Shown one piece after another: positions 49,001 through 63,310 of a stretch of 64,000 nt of DNA (its first letter is position 1; every line of letters starts with the position of its first letter). The DNA lies in NCBI GenBank assembly GCA_033782935.1, contig JAWQEG010000167.1, forward strand, positions 1,141,001 through 1,205,000. The letters run 5' to 3'. Below the pieces are notes generated by a model. That model was not told the origin of the DNA, did no database searches, and saw only the letters and a program-made list of their open reading frames with translations. The translations under genes were made by a program, and so were the position numbers. This DNA comes from Petrolisthes cinctipes (taxonomy: Eukaryota; Arthropoda; Malacostraca; Decapoda; Porcellanidae).

Positions 49001-50254
49001 GTTGGGTGTTTTGAGCCTGAATTTGAGATATAAACGGGTACAGAAGATGCATGCACATATCGACTTTGGCACCCAAAATATCGATTTTTAGTATGTTTTC
49101 GGCGTATAATTTGAAAATATACTAGCACTGAGTAGGCATGTACAGATCGCTTCTGGGACCCAAAATTACCGAATTTTCTGGTGTTTTGAACCTGAATTTG
49201 GGATATAGACGGGTACAGAAGATGCATACACATATTGACTTTGGGCACCTAATATATCGATTTTTAGCATGTTTTAAGCCTGTACTTTGAAAATACTCTA
49301 ACACGGAGTATGCATGTACACATTGTTTTTGGGGCCCAAAAATATCGAATATTCGGGTGTTTTGAGTCTGAATTTGAGATATAAACGGGTACAGAAGATG
49401 CATGCACATATCGACTTTTGTTCACCCAAAAAATCGATTTTAAGCATGTTTTGGGCCTGCATTTTAAAAATACATTAACACGGAGTAGGCATGTACAGAT
49501 CGCTTCTGGGACCCAAAAATATTGAATTTTCGGGTGTTTTGAGCTCGAATTTGAGATATAAACGGATACAGAAGATGCATGCACATATCGACTTTGGGCA
49601 CCTAAAATATCGATTTTGAGCATGTTTTGTGCCTGTATTATGAAAATACTCTAACACGGAGTAGGCATGTACAGATCGCTTCTGGGACACAAAAATATCG
49701 ATTTTTTGGGTGTTTTGAGCCAGAATTTGGGATATAACCGGGTACAGAAGATGCATGCACATATCGACTTTTTGCACTTAAAATATCGATTTTGAGCGTG
49801 TTTTGGGTCTGTATCTTGAAAAAATTCTAGCAAGGAGTAGGCATGTACAGATAGCTTTTGGGACCCAAAAATATCGAATTTTCTGGTGTTTTGAACTGTA
49901 ATTAGGGATATACACGTGTACAGAAGATGCATACACATATTGACTTTGGGCACATAAAATATCGATTTTTAGCATGTTTTGGGCCTGTATTTAAAAAATA
50001 CTCTAACTTGTAGTAGACATGTACAGATCGCTTTTGGGACCCAAAAATATCGAATTTTCGGGTGTTTTGAGCCTGAATTTTAGATATAAACGGGTACAGA
50101 AGATGAATGCACATATCGAATTTGGACACCTAAAATATCGATTTTTATTATTTTTTGAGCCTATATTTTGAAAACATTCTAGCACTGAGTATGCATGTAC
50201 AGATCGCTTAAGGGACCCAAAAATATGGAATTTTCTGGTGTTTTGAGCCTGAAT

Positions 50255-50280
50255 TTGAGATATAAGAAGATGCATGCACA
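50255..50280. repeat. Truncated monomer (about 9-bp deletion)
   Basis: GATATAAGAAGATGC replaces the usual GATATAAACGGGTACAGAAG, removing the CGGGTAC element of block B3. The paralogous copy near 53.05 kb is full length. Confidence 0.8.
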
Positions 50281-50439
50281 TATCGACTTTTTGCACCTAA
50301 AATATCGATTTTCAGCATGTCTTGGGTTAGTATCTTAAAAAATTCTAGCAAGGAGTAGGCATGTACAGATAGCTTCTGGGACCCGAAAATATCGAATTTT
50401 CGGGTGTTTTGAACCTGAATAAGGGATATAGACGGATAC

Positions 50440-50470
50440 AGAAGATGCATGCACCTAAATATCGATTTTG
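50440..50470. repeat. Truncated monomer (about 18-bp deletion between GCAC repeats)
   Basis: GATGCATGCAC is followed directly by CTAAATATCGATT, so most of block B4 is missing. The lost segment lies between two GCAC tetramers (GCATGCAC and GGGCACC), consistent with slippage or microhomology-mediated loss. With the deletion near 50.26 kb it accounts for most of the 30-bp deficit in the 2786-bp offset to 52.7-53.2 kb. Confidence 0.8.
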
Positions 50471-53400
50471 AGCATGTTTTAGGCCTGTATTTTGAAAATA
50501 CTCTAACACGGAGTAGGCATGAACAGATCGCTTCGGGGACCCAAAAATATCGATTTTTCGGGTGTTTTGAGCCTGAATTTGAGATATAAACGGGTACAGA
50601 AGATGCATGCACATTTCGACTTTTTGCACATAAAATATCGATTTTGAGCATGTTTTGGGTCTGTATCTTGAAAACATTCTAGCAAGAAGTAGGCATGTAC
50701 AGATTGCTACTGGGACCCAAAAATATCGAATTTTCGAGTGTTTTGAACCTGAATTTGGGATATAGACGGGTACAGAAGATACATACACATATTGACTTTG
50801 GGCAGCTAAAATATCGATATTCAGCATGTTATAGACCTGCATTTTGAAAATACTCTAACACGGAGTATGCATGTACACATTGCTTTTGGGACCCAAAAAT
50901 ATTGAATATTCGTGTGTTTTGAGTCTGAATTTGTGATATAAACGGGTACAGAAGATGCATGCACATATCGACTTTGGGCACCCAAAATATCGATTTTGAG
51001 CATGTTTTTGGCCTCTATTTTTAAAATACTCTAACACTGAGTAGACACGTACAAATCGCTTCTGGAACCCAAATAAATCGAATTTTAGGGTGTTCTGAGC
51101 CTCAATTTGAGATATGAACGGGTACAGAAGATGCATGCACATATCGACTTTGGGCACCTAAAATATCGATTTTAAGCATGTTTTGGGCGTGTATTTTGAA
51201 AATACTATAGCACGGTGTAGACATGTACAGATCGCTTCTGGGACACAAAAATATCGATTTTTTGGGTGTTTTGAGCCTGAATTTGAGATATAAACGGGTA
51301 CAGAAGATGCATGCACATATCGACTTTGGCACCCAAAATATCGATTTTTAGTATGTTTTTGGCGTATAATTTGAAAATATTCTAGCACTGAGTAGGCATG
51401 TACAGATCGCTTCTGGGACCCAAAAATATCAAATTTTCGGGGGTTTTGAGCCAGAATTTGGAATATAACCGGGTACAGAGGATGCATGCACATATCGACT
51501 TTTTGCACCTAAAATATCGATTTTGAGCATGTTTTGGGTCTGTATCTTGAAAAAATTCTAGCAAGGAGTAGGCATGTACAGATCGCTTCTGGGACACAAA
51601 AATATCGATTTTTTGGGTGTTTTGAGCCTGAATTTGAGATATAAACGGGTACAGAAGATGCATGCACATATCGACTTTTCACACCTAAAATATCGATTTA
51701 TAGCATGTTTTAAGGCTGTATTTTAAAAACATTCTAGCACTGAGTAGGCATGTGCAGATTGCTTCTGGGACCCAAATATATCGAATTTTCGGAGTTTTGA
51801 GCCTGAATTTGAGATATAAACGGGTACAGAAGATGCATGCACATATCGACTTTTTGCACTTAAAATATCGATTTTGAGCATGTTTTGGGTCTGTATCTTG
51901 AAAACATTCTAGCAAGAAGTAGGCATGTTCAGATTGCTTCTGGGACCCAAAAATATCGAATTTTCGAGTGTTTTGAACCTGAATTTGGGATATAGACGGG
52001 TACAGAAGATATATACACATATTGACTTTGGGCAGCTAAAATATCGATTTTCAGCATGTTATAGACCTGTATTTTGAAAATACTCTAACACGGAGTATGC
52101 ATGTACACATTGCTTTTGGGACCCAATAATATTGAATATTCGGGTGTTTTGAGTCTGAAATTGAGATATAAACGGGTACAGAAGATGCATGCACATATCG
52201 ACTTTGGGCACCCAAAATATCGATTTTGAGCATGTTTTGGGCCTGTATTTTTAAAGTACTCTAACACTGAGTAGACACGTACAGATCGCTTCTGGAACCC
52301 AATTAAATCGAATTTTAGGGTGTTCTGAGCCTGAATTTGAGATATGAACGGGTACAGAAAATGCATGCACATATCGACTTTGGGCACCTAAAATATCGAT
52401 TTCAAGCATGTTTTGGGCCTGTATTTTGAAAATACTATAGCTCGGTGTAGACATGTACAGATCGCTTCTGGGACACAAAAATATCGATTTTTTTGGTGTT
52501 TTGAGCCTGAATTTGAGATATAAACGGGTACAGAAGATGCATGCACATATCGACTTTTTGCACTTAAAATATCGATTTTGAGCATGTTTTGGGTCTGTAT
52601 CTTGAAAACATTCTAGCAAGGAGTAGGCATGTACAGATCGCTTTTGGGACCCAAAAATATCGAATTTTCTGGTGTTTTGAACTTGAATTAGGGATATACA
52701 CGTGTACAGAAGATGCATACACATATTGACTTTGGGCACATAAAATATCGATTTTTAGCATGTTTTGGGCCTGTATTTAAAAAATACTCTAACTTGTAGT
52801 AGACATGTACAGATCGCTTTTGGGACCCAAAAATATCGAATTTTCGGGTGTTTTGAGCCTGAATTTTAGATATAAACGGGTACAGAAGATGCATGCACAT
52901 ATCGAATTTGGACACCTAAAATATCGATTTTTAGCATGTTTTGAGCCTATATTTTGAAAACATTCTAGCACTGAGTATGCATGTACAGATCGCTTAAGGG
53001 ACCCCAAAATATGGAATTTTCTGGTGTTTTGAGCCTGAATTTGAGATATAAACGGGTACAGAAGATGCATGCACATATCGACTTTTTGCACCTAAAATAT
53101 CGATTTTGAGCATGTCTTGGGTTTGTATCTTAAAAAATTCTAGCAAGGAGTAGGCATGTACAGATCGCTTAAGGGACCCAAAAATATCGATTTTTCGGGT
53201 GTTTTGAGCCTGAATTTGAGATATAAACGGGTACAGAAGATGCATGCACATATCGACTTTGGGCACCCAAAATATCGATTTTGAGCATGTTTTGGGCCTG
53301 TATTTTTAAAATACTCTAACACTGAGTAGACATGTACAAATCGCTTCTGGAACCCAAATAAATCGAATTTTAGGGAGTTCTGAGCCTCAATTTGAGATAT

Positions 53401-54339
53401 GAACGGGTACAGAAGATGCATGCACATATCGACTTTGGGCACCTAAAATATCGATTTTGAGCATGTTTTGGGCCTGTATTTTGAAAATACTATAGCACGG
53501 TGTAGACATGTACAGATTGCTTCTGGGACACAAAAATATCGATTTTTTGGGCGTTTTGAGCATGAATTTGAGATATAAACGGGTACAGAAGATGCATGCA
53601 CATATCGACTTTGGCACCCAAAATATCGATTTTTAGTATGTTTTTGGCGTATAATTTGAAAATATTCTAGCACTGAGTAGGCATGTACAGATCGCTTCTG
53701 GGGCCCAAAAATATCGAATTTTCGGGGGTTTTGAGCCAGAATTTGGGATATAACCGGGTACAGAGGATGCATGCACATATCGACTTTTTGCACCTAAAAT
53801 ATCGATTTTGAGCGTGTTTTGGGTCTGTATCTTGAAAAAATTCTAGCAAGGAGTAGGCATGTACAGATCGCTTCTGGGACCCAAAAATACAGAATTTTCT
53901 GGTGTTTTGAACCTGAATTTGGGATATAGACGGGTACAGAAGATGTATACACATATTGACTTTAGGCACCTAAAATATAGATTTTCAGCATGTTTTAGAC
54001 CTGTATTTTGAAAATACATTAACACGGAGTAGGCATGTACAGATCGCTTATGGGACCCATAAATATTGAATTTTCGGGTGTTTTTGAGCCTGAATTTGAG
54101 ATATAAACGGATACAGAAGATGCATGCACATATCGACTTTGGGCACCTAAAATATCGATTTTGAGCATGTTTTGGGCCTGTATTTTGAAAATACTCTAAC
54201 ACGGAGTAGGCATGTTGAGATCGCTTCTGGGACCCAAAAATATCGATTTTTTGGGTGTTTTGAGCATGAATTTGAGATATAAACGGGTTCAGAAGATGCA
54301 TGCACATATCGACTTTGGACATCTAAAATATCGATTTAT

Positions 54340-57300
54340 ATCATGTTTTAAGCCTGTATTTTAAAAACATTCTATCACTGAGTAGGCATGTGTAGATTGC
54401 TTAAGGGACCCAAAAATATCGAATTTTCTGAGTTTTGAGACTGAATTTGAGATATAAACGGGTACAGAAGATGCATGCACATATCGACTTTGGCACCCAA
54501 AATATCGATTTTTAGTATGTTTCCGGCGTATAATTTGAAAATATTCTAGCACTGAGTAGGCATGTACAGATCGCTTCTGGTACCCAAAAATATCGAACTT
54601 TCAGGGGTTTTGAGCCAGAATTTGGGATATAACTGGGTACAGAGGATGCATGCACATATCGACTTTTTGCACTTAAAATATCGATTTTTAACATGTTTTG
54701 GGTCTGTATCTTGAAAACATTCCAGCAAGGAGTAGGCATGTACAGATCGCTTCTGGGACCCAAAAAAATCGAATTTTCTGGTGTTTTGAACCTGAATTAG
54801 GGATATACACGTGTACAGAAGATGCATACACATTTTGACTTTAGGCACATAAAATATCGATTTTCAGCATGTTTTGGGCCTGTATTTTAAAAACACTCTA
54901 ACACGGAGTAGACATGTACAGATCGCTTCTGGGACCCAAAAATATCGAATTTTCGGGGTTTTTGAGCCAGAATTTGGGATATAACCGGGTACAGAGGATG
55001 CATGCACATATCGACTTTTTGCACCTAAAATATCGATTTTGAGCATGTTTTGGGTCGGTATCTTGAAAAAATTCTAGCAATGAGTAGGCATGTACAGATC
55101 GCATCTAGGACCCAAAAATACCGAATTTTCTGGTGTTTTGAACCAGAATTTATGATATAGACGGGTACAGAAGATAAATTCACATAGTGACTTTGGTCAC
55201 CTAAAATATAGATTTTCAGCATGTTTTGGCCTGTATTTTGAAAATACATTAACAAGGAGTAGGCATGTACAGATCGCTTCTGGGACCCAAAAATATTGAA
55301 TTTTCGGGTGTTTTGAGCCTGAATTTGAGATATAAACGGATACAGAAGATGCATGCACATATCGACTTTGGGCACCTAAAATATCGATTTTGAGCATGTT
55401 TTGGGCCTGTATTATGAAAATACTCTAACACGGAGTAGGCATGTACAGATCGCTTCTGGGACACAAAAATATCGATTTTTTGGGTGTTTTGAGCCTGAAT
55501 TTGAGATATAAACGGGTTCAGAAGATGCATGCACATATCGACTTTGGCACCCAAAATATCGATTTTTAGTATGTTTTCGGCGTATAATTTGAAAATATTC
55601 TAGCACTGAGTAGGCATGTACAGATCGCTTCTGGGACCCAAAAATATCGAATTTTCGGGGGTTCTGAGCCAGAATTTGGGATATAACCGGGTACAGAGGA
55701 TGCATGCACATATCGACTTTTTGCACTTAAAATATCGATTTTGAGCGTGTTTTGGGTCTGTATCTTGAAAAAATTCTAGCAAGGAGTAGGCATGAACAGA
55801 TCGCTTCTGGGACCCAAAAATACCGAATTTTATGGTGTTTTGAACCTGAATTTGGGATATAGACGGGTACAGAAGATGTATACACATATTGACTTTGGGC
55901 ACCTAAAATATAGATTTTCAGCATGTTTTGGGCCTGTATTTTGAAAATACATTAACACGGAGTAGGCATGTACAGATCGCTTCTGGGACCCAAAAATATT
56001 GAATTTTGGGGTGTTTTGAGCCTGAATTTGAGATATAAACGGATACAGAAGATGCATGCACATATCGACTTTGGGCACCTAAAATATCGATTTTTAATAT
56101 GTTTTGGGCCTGTATTTTGAAAATACTCTAACACGGAGTAGGCATGTACAGATCGCTTCTGGGACCCAAAAATACCGAATTTTCTGGTGTTTTGAACCTG
56201 AATTTGGGATATAGACGGGTACAGAAGATGTATACACATATTGACTTTAGGCACCTAAAATATAGATTTTCAGCATGTTTTGGACCTGTATTTTGAAAAT
56301 ACATTAACACGGAGTAGGCATGTACAGATCGCTTCTGGGACCCATAAATATTTAATTTTTGGGTGTTTTGAGCCTGAATTTGAGATATAAACGGATACAG
56401 AAGATGCATGCACATATCGACTTTGGGCACCTAAAATATCGATTTTGAGCATGTTTTGGGCCTGTATTTTGAAAATACTCTAACACGGAGTAGGCATGTT
56501 CAGATCGCTTCTGGGACACAAAAATATCGATTTTTTGGGTGTTTTGAGCCTGAATTTAAGATATAAACGGGTTCAGAAGATGCATGCACATATCGACTTT
56601 GGACATCTAAAATATCGATTTATAGCATGTTTTAAGCCTGTATTTTAAAAACATTCTATCACTGAGTAGGCATGTGTAGTTTGCTTAAGGGACCCAAAAA
56701 TATCGAATTTTCGGAGTTTTTAAACTGAATTTGAGATATAAACGGGTACAGAAGATGCATGCACATATCGACTTTGGCACCCAAAATATCGATTTTTAGT
56801 ATGTTTCCGGCGTATAATTTGAAAATATTCTAGCACTGAGTAGGCATGTACAGATCGCTTATGGGACCCAAAAATATCGAACTTTCAGGGGTTTTGAGCC
56901 AGAATTTGGGATATAACTGGGTACAGAGGATGCATGCACATATCGACTTTTTGCACTTAAAATATCGATTTTTAACATGTTTTGGGTCTGTATCTTGAAA
57001 ACATTCTAGCAAAGAGTAGGCATGTACAGATCGCTTCTGGGACCCAAAAAAATCGAATTTTCTGGTGTTTTGAACCTGAATTAGGGATATACACGTGTAC
57101 AGAAGATGCATACACATTTTGACTTTAGGCACATAAAATATCGATTTTCAGCATGTTTTGGGCCTGTATTTTAAAAACACTCTAACACGGAGTAGACATG
57201 TACAGATCGCTTCTGGGACCCAAAAATATCGAATTTTCGGGGTTTTTGAGCCAGAATTTGGGATATAACCGGGTACAGAGGATGCATGCACATATCGACT

Positions 57301-60300
57301 TTTTGCACCTAAAATATCGATTTTGAGCATGTTCTGGGTCGGTATCTTGAAAAATTTTTAGCAAGGAGTAGGCATGTACAGATCGCATCTAGGACCCAAA
57401 AATACCGAATTTTCTGGTGTTTTGAACCAGAATTTATGATATAGACGGGTACAGAAGATAAATTCACATAGTGACTTTGGTCACCTAAAATATAGATTTT
57501 CAGCATGTTTTGGCCTGTATTTTGAAAATACTCTAACACGGAGTAGGCATGTACAGATCGCTTCTGGGACACAAAAATATCGATTTTTTGGGTGTTTTGA
57601 GCCTGAATTTGAGATATAAACGGGTTCAGAAGATGCATGCACATATCGACTTTGGCACCCAAAATATCGATTTTTAGTATGTTTTCGGCGTATAATTTGA
57701 AAATATTCTAGCACTGAGTAGGCATGTACATATCGCTTCTGGGACCCAAAAATATCGAATTTTCGGGGGTTTTGAGCCAGAATTTGGGATATAACCGGGT
57801 ACAGAGGATGCATGCACATATCGACTTTTTGCACTTAAAATATCGATTTTGAGCGTGTTTTGGGTCTGTATCTTGAAAAAATTCTAGCAAGGAGTAGGCA
57901 TGAACAGATCGCTTCTGGGACCCAAAAATACCGAATTTTCTGGTGTTTTGAACCTGAATTTGGGATATAGACGGGTACAGAAGATGCATACACATATTGA
58001 CTTTGGGCACCTAAAATATAGATTTTCAGCATGTTTTGGGCCTGTATTTTGAAAATACATTAACACGGAGTAGGCATGTACAGATCGCTTCTGGGACCCA
58101 AAAATATTGAATTTTCGGGTGTTTTGAGCCTGAATTTGAGATATAAACCTATACAGAAGATGCATGCACATATCGACTTTGGGCACCTAAAATATCGATT
58201 TTTAATATGTTTTGGGCCTGTATTTTGAAAATACTCTAACACGGAGTAGGCATGTACAGATCGCTTCTGGGACCCAAAAATACCGAATTTTCTGGTGTTT
58301 TGAACCTGAATTTGGGATATAGACGGGTACAGAAGATGTATACACATATTGACTTTAGGCACCTAAAATATAGATTTTCAGCATGTTTTGGACCTGTATT
58401 TTGAAAATACATTAACACGGAGTAGGCATGTACAGATCGCTTCTGGGACCCATAAATATTGAATTTTTGGGTGTTTTGAGCCTGAATTTGAGATATAAAC
58501 GGATACAGAAGATGCATGCACATATCGACTTTGGGCACCTAAAATATCGATTTTGAGCATGTTTTGGGCCTGTATTTTGAAAATACTCTAACACGGAGTA
58601 GGCATGTTCAGATCGCTTCTGGGACACAAAAATATCGATTTTTTGGGTGTTTTGAGCATGAATTTAAGATATAAACGGGTTCAGAAGATGCATGCACATA
58701 TCGACTTTGGACATCTAAAATATCGATTTATAGCATGTTTTAAGCCTGTATTTTAAAGACATTCTATCACTGAGTAGGCATGTGTAGTTTGCTTAATTGA
58801 CCCAAAAATATCGAATTTTCGGAGTTTTTAAACTGAATTTGAGATATAAACGGGTACAGAAGATGCATGCACATATCGACTTTGGCACCCAAAATATCGA
58901 TTTTTAGTATGTTTCCGGCGTATAATTTGAAAATATTCTAGCACTGAGTAGGCATGTACAGATCGCTTCTGGGACCCAAAAATATTGAACTTTCAGGGGT
59001 TTTGAGCCAGAATTTGGGATATAACTGGGTACAGAGGATGCATGCACATATCGACTTTTTGCACTAAAAATATCGATTTTGAGCATGTTTTGGGTCTGTA
59101 TCTTGAAAACATTCTAGCAAAGAGTAGGCATGTACAGATCGCTTCTGGGACCCAAAAAAATCGAATTTTCTGGTGTTTTGAACCTGAATTAGGGATATAC
59201 ACGTGTACAGAAGATGCATACACATTTTGACTTTAGGCACATAAAATATCGATTTTCAGCATGTTTTGAGCCTGTATTTTAAAAACACTCTAACACGGAG
59301 TAGACATGTACAGATCGCTTCTGGGACCCAAAAATATCGAATTTTCGGGGTTTTTGAGCCAGAATTTGGGATATAACCGGGTACAGAGGATGCATGCACA
59401 TATCGACTTTTTGCACCTAAAATATCGATTTTGAGCATTTTTTGGGTCTGTATCTTGAAAAAATTCTAGCAAGGAGTAGGCATGTACAGATCGCTTCTGG
59501 GACCCAAAAATACCGAATTTTCTGTTGTTTTGAACCAGAATTTGGGATATAGACGGGTACAGAAGATAAATTCACATAGTGACTTTGGTCACCTAAAATA
59601 TAGATTTTCAGCATGTTTTGGGCCTGTATTTTGAAAATACATTAACACGGAGTAGGCATGTACAGATCGCTTCTGGGACCCAAAAATATTGAATTTTCGG
59701 GTGTTTTGAGCCTGAATTTGAGATATAAACGGATACAGAAGATGCATGCACATATCGACTTTGGGCACCTAAAATATCGATTTTGGGCATGTTTTGGGCC
59801 TGTATTATGAAAATACTCTAACACGGAGTAGGCATGTACAGATCGCTTCTGGGACACAAAAATATCGATTTTTTGGGTGTTTTGAGCCTGAATTTGAGAT
59901 ATAAACGGGTTCAGAAGATGCATGCACATATCGACTTTGGTACCCAAAATATCGATTTTTAGTATGTTTTCGGCGTATAATTTGAAAATATTCTAGCACT
60001 GAGTAGGCATGTACAGATCGCTTCTGGGACCCTAAAATATCGAATTTTCGGGGGTTTTGAGCCAGAATTTGGGATATAACCGGGTACAGAGGATGCATGC
60101 ACATATCGACTTTTTGCACTTAAAATATCGATTTTGAACATTTTTTGGGTCTGTATCTTGAAAAAATTCTAGCAAGGAGTAAGCATGTACAGATCGCTTC
60201 TGGGACCCAAAAATACCGAATTTTCTGGTGTTTTGAACCTGAATTTGGGATATAGACGGGTACAGAAGATGTATACACATATTGACTTTAGGCACCTAAA

Positions 60301-63300
60301 ATATAGATTTTCAGCATGTTTTGGACCTGTATTTTGAAAATACATTAACACGGAGTAGGCATGTACAGATCGCTTCTGGGACCCATAAATATTGAATTTT
60401 TGGGTGTTTTGAGCCTGAATTTGAGATATAAACGGATACAGAAGATGCATGCACATATCGACTTTGGGCACCTAAAATATCGATTTTGAGCATGTTTTGG
60501 GCCTGTATTTTGAAAATACTCTAACACGGAGTAGGCATGTTCAGATCGCTTCTGGGACACAAAAATATCGATTTTTTGGGTGTTTTCAGCCTGAATTTAA
60601 GATATAAACGGGTTCAGAAGATGCATGCACATATCGACTTTGGACATCTAAAATATCGATTTATAGCATGTTTTAAGCCTGTATTTTAAAAACATTCTAT
60701 CACTGAGTAGGCATGTGTAGTTTGCTTAAGGGACCCAAAAATATCGAATTTTCGGAGTTTTTAAACTGAATTTGAGATATAAACGGGTACAGAAGATGCA
60801 TGCACATATCGACTTTGGCACCCAAAATATCGATTTTTAGTATGTTTCCGGCGTATAATTTGAAAATATTCTAGCACTGAGTAGGCATGTACAGATCGCT
60901 TCTGGGACCCAAAAATATCGAACTTTCAGGGGTTTTGAGCCAGAATTTGGGATATAACTGGGTACAGAGGATGCATGCACATATCGACTTTTTGCACTTA
61001 AAATATCGATTTTTAACATGTTTTGGGTCAGTATCTTGAAAACATTCTAGCAAGGAGTAGGCATGTACAGATCGCTTCTGGGACCCAAAAAAATCGAATT
61101 TTCTGGTGTTTTGAACCTGAATTAGGGATATACACGTGTACAGAAGATGCATACACATTTTGACTTTAGGCACATAAAATATCGATTTTCAGCATGTTTT
61201 GAGCCTGTATTTTAAAAACACTCTAACTCGGAGTAGACATGTACAGATCGCTTCTGGGACCCAAAAATATCGGATTTTCGGGGTTTTTGAGCCAGAATTT
61301 GGGATATAACCGGGTACAGAGGATGCATGCACATATCGACTTTTTGCACCTAAAATATCGATTTTGAGCATGTTTTGGGCCTGTATTATGAAAATACTCT
61401 AACACGGAGTAGGCATGTACAGATCGCTTCTGGGACACAAAAATATCGATTTTTTGGGTGTTTTGAGCCTGAATTTGAGATATAAACGGGTTCAGAAGAT
61501 GCATGCACATATCGACTTTGGCACCCAAAATATCGATTTTTAGTATGTTTTCGGCGTATAATTTGAAAATATTCTAGCACTGAGTAGGCATGTACAGATC
61601 GCTTCTGGGACCCAAAAATATCGAATTTTCGGGGTTTTGAGCCAGAATTTGGGATATAACCGGGTACAGAGGATGCATGCACATATCGACTTTTTGCACT
61701 TAAAATATCGATTTTGAGCATTTTTTGGGTCTGTATCTTGAAAAAATTCTAGCAAGGAGTAGGCATGTACAGATCGCTTCTGGGACCCAAACATACCGAA
61801 TTTTCTGGTGTTTTGAACCAGAATTTGGGATATAGACGGGTACAGAAGATAAATTCACATAGTGACTTTGGTCACCTAAAATATAGATTTTCAGCATGTT
61901 TTGGGCCTGTATTTTGAAAATACATTAACACGGAGTAGGCATGTACAGATCGCTTCTGGGACCCAAAAATATTGAATTTTCGGGTGTTTTGAGCCTGAAT
62001 TTGAGATATAAACGGATACAGAAGATGCATGCACATATCGACTTTGGGCACCTAAAATATCGATTTTGAGCATGTTTTGGGCCTGTATTATGAAAATACT
62101 CTAACACGGAGTAGGCATGTACAGATCGCTTCTGGGACACAAAAATATCGATTTTTTGGGTGTTTTGAGCCTATATTTGAGATATAAACGGGTTCAGAAG
62201 ATGCATGCACATATCGACTTTGGCACCCAAAATATCGATTTTTATTATGTTTTCGGCGTATAATTTGAAAATATTCTAGCACTGAGTAGGCATGTACAGA
62301 TCGCTTCTGGGACCCAAAAATATCGAATTTTCGGGGGTTTTGAGCCAGAATTTGGGATATAACCGGGTACAGAGGATGCATGCACATATCGACTTTTTGC
62401 ACTTAAAATATCGATTTTGAGCATTTTTTGGGTCTCTATCTTGAAAAAATTCTAGCAAGGAGTAGGCATGTACAGATCGCTTCTGGGACCCAAAAATACC
62501 GAATTTTCTGGTGTTTTGAACCAGAATTTGGGATATAGACGGGTACAGAAGATAAATTCACATAGTGACTTTGGTCACCTAAAATATAGATTTTCAGCAT
62601 GTTTTGGGCCTGTATTTTGAAAATACATTAACACGGAGTAGGCATGTACAGATCGCTTCTGGGACCCAAAAATATTGAATTTTCGGGTGTTTTGAGCCTG
62701 AATTTGAGATATAAACGGATACAGAAGATGCATGCACATATCGACTTTGGGCACCTAAAATATCGATTTTGAGCATGTTTTGGGCCTGTATTATGAAAAT
62801 ACTCTAACACGGAGTAGGCATGTACAGATCGCTTCTGGGATACAAAAATATCGATTTTTTGGGTGTTTTGAGCCTGAATTTGAGATATAAACGGGTTCAG
62901 AAGATGCATGCACATATCGACTTTGGCACCCAAAATATCGATTTTTAGTATGTTTTCGGCGTATAATTTGAAAATATTCTAGCACTGACTAGGCATGTAC
63001 AGATCGCTTCTGGGACCCAAAAATATCGAATTTTCGGGGGTTTTGAGCCAGAATTTGGGATATAACCGGGTACAGAGGATGCATGCACATATCGACTTTT
63101 TGCACTTAAAATATCGATTTTGAGCATTTTTTGGGTCTGTATCTTGAAAAAATTCTAGCAAGGAGTAGGCATGTACAGATCGCTTCAGGGACCCAAAAAT
63201 ACCGAATTTTCTGGTGTTTTGAACCTGAATTTGGGATATAGACGGGTACAGAAGATGCATACACATATTGACTTTGGGCACCTAAAATATAGATTTTCAG

Positions 63301-63310
63301 CATGTTTTGG
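54340..63310. repeat. Higher-order array with 13-, 12- and 11-monomer units
   Basis: A rare monomer variant, GTTTCCGGCGTATAATTTG, recurs with TTCCGG at 54521, 56805, 58913 and 60846. The spacings are 2284, 2108 and 1933 bp, or 13, 12 and 11 monomers less a few bases each. Flanking monomers repeat in the same order, including GAACTTTCAGGGG, AAAAAAATCGAATTTTCTGG, GATAAATTCACATAGTGAC and CATGTGTAGTTTGC. After about 61.4 kb the unit breaks down, with a shorter 703-bp (4-monomer) repeat at 61.9-63.1 kb. Confidence 0.85.

Larger units (their letters stand above)
49780..53810. repeat. Interleaved 7-, 13- and 16-monomer duplications
   Basis: Three overlapping correspondences: 49780-50440 with 52566-53230 (offset 2786, which is 16 monomers less 30 bp because of two deletions), 50640-51160 with 51868-52390 (offset 1230, 7 monomers), and 51158-51508 with 53443-53793 (offset 2285, 13 monomers). 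Shared rare variants include GAACTTGAATTAGGG, AACTTGTAGTAGACATG and GTTATAGACCTG. Confidence 0.7.
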
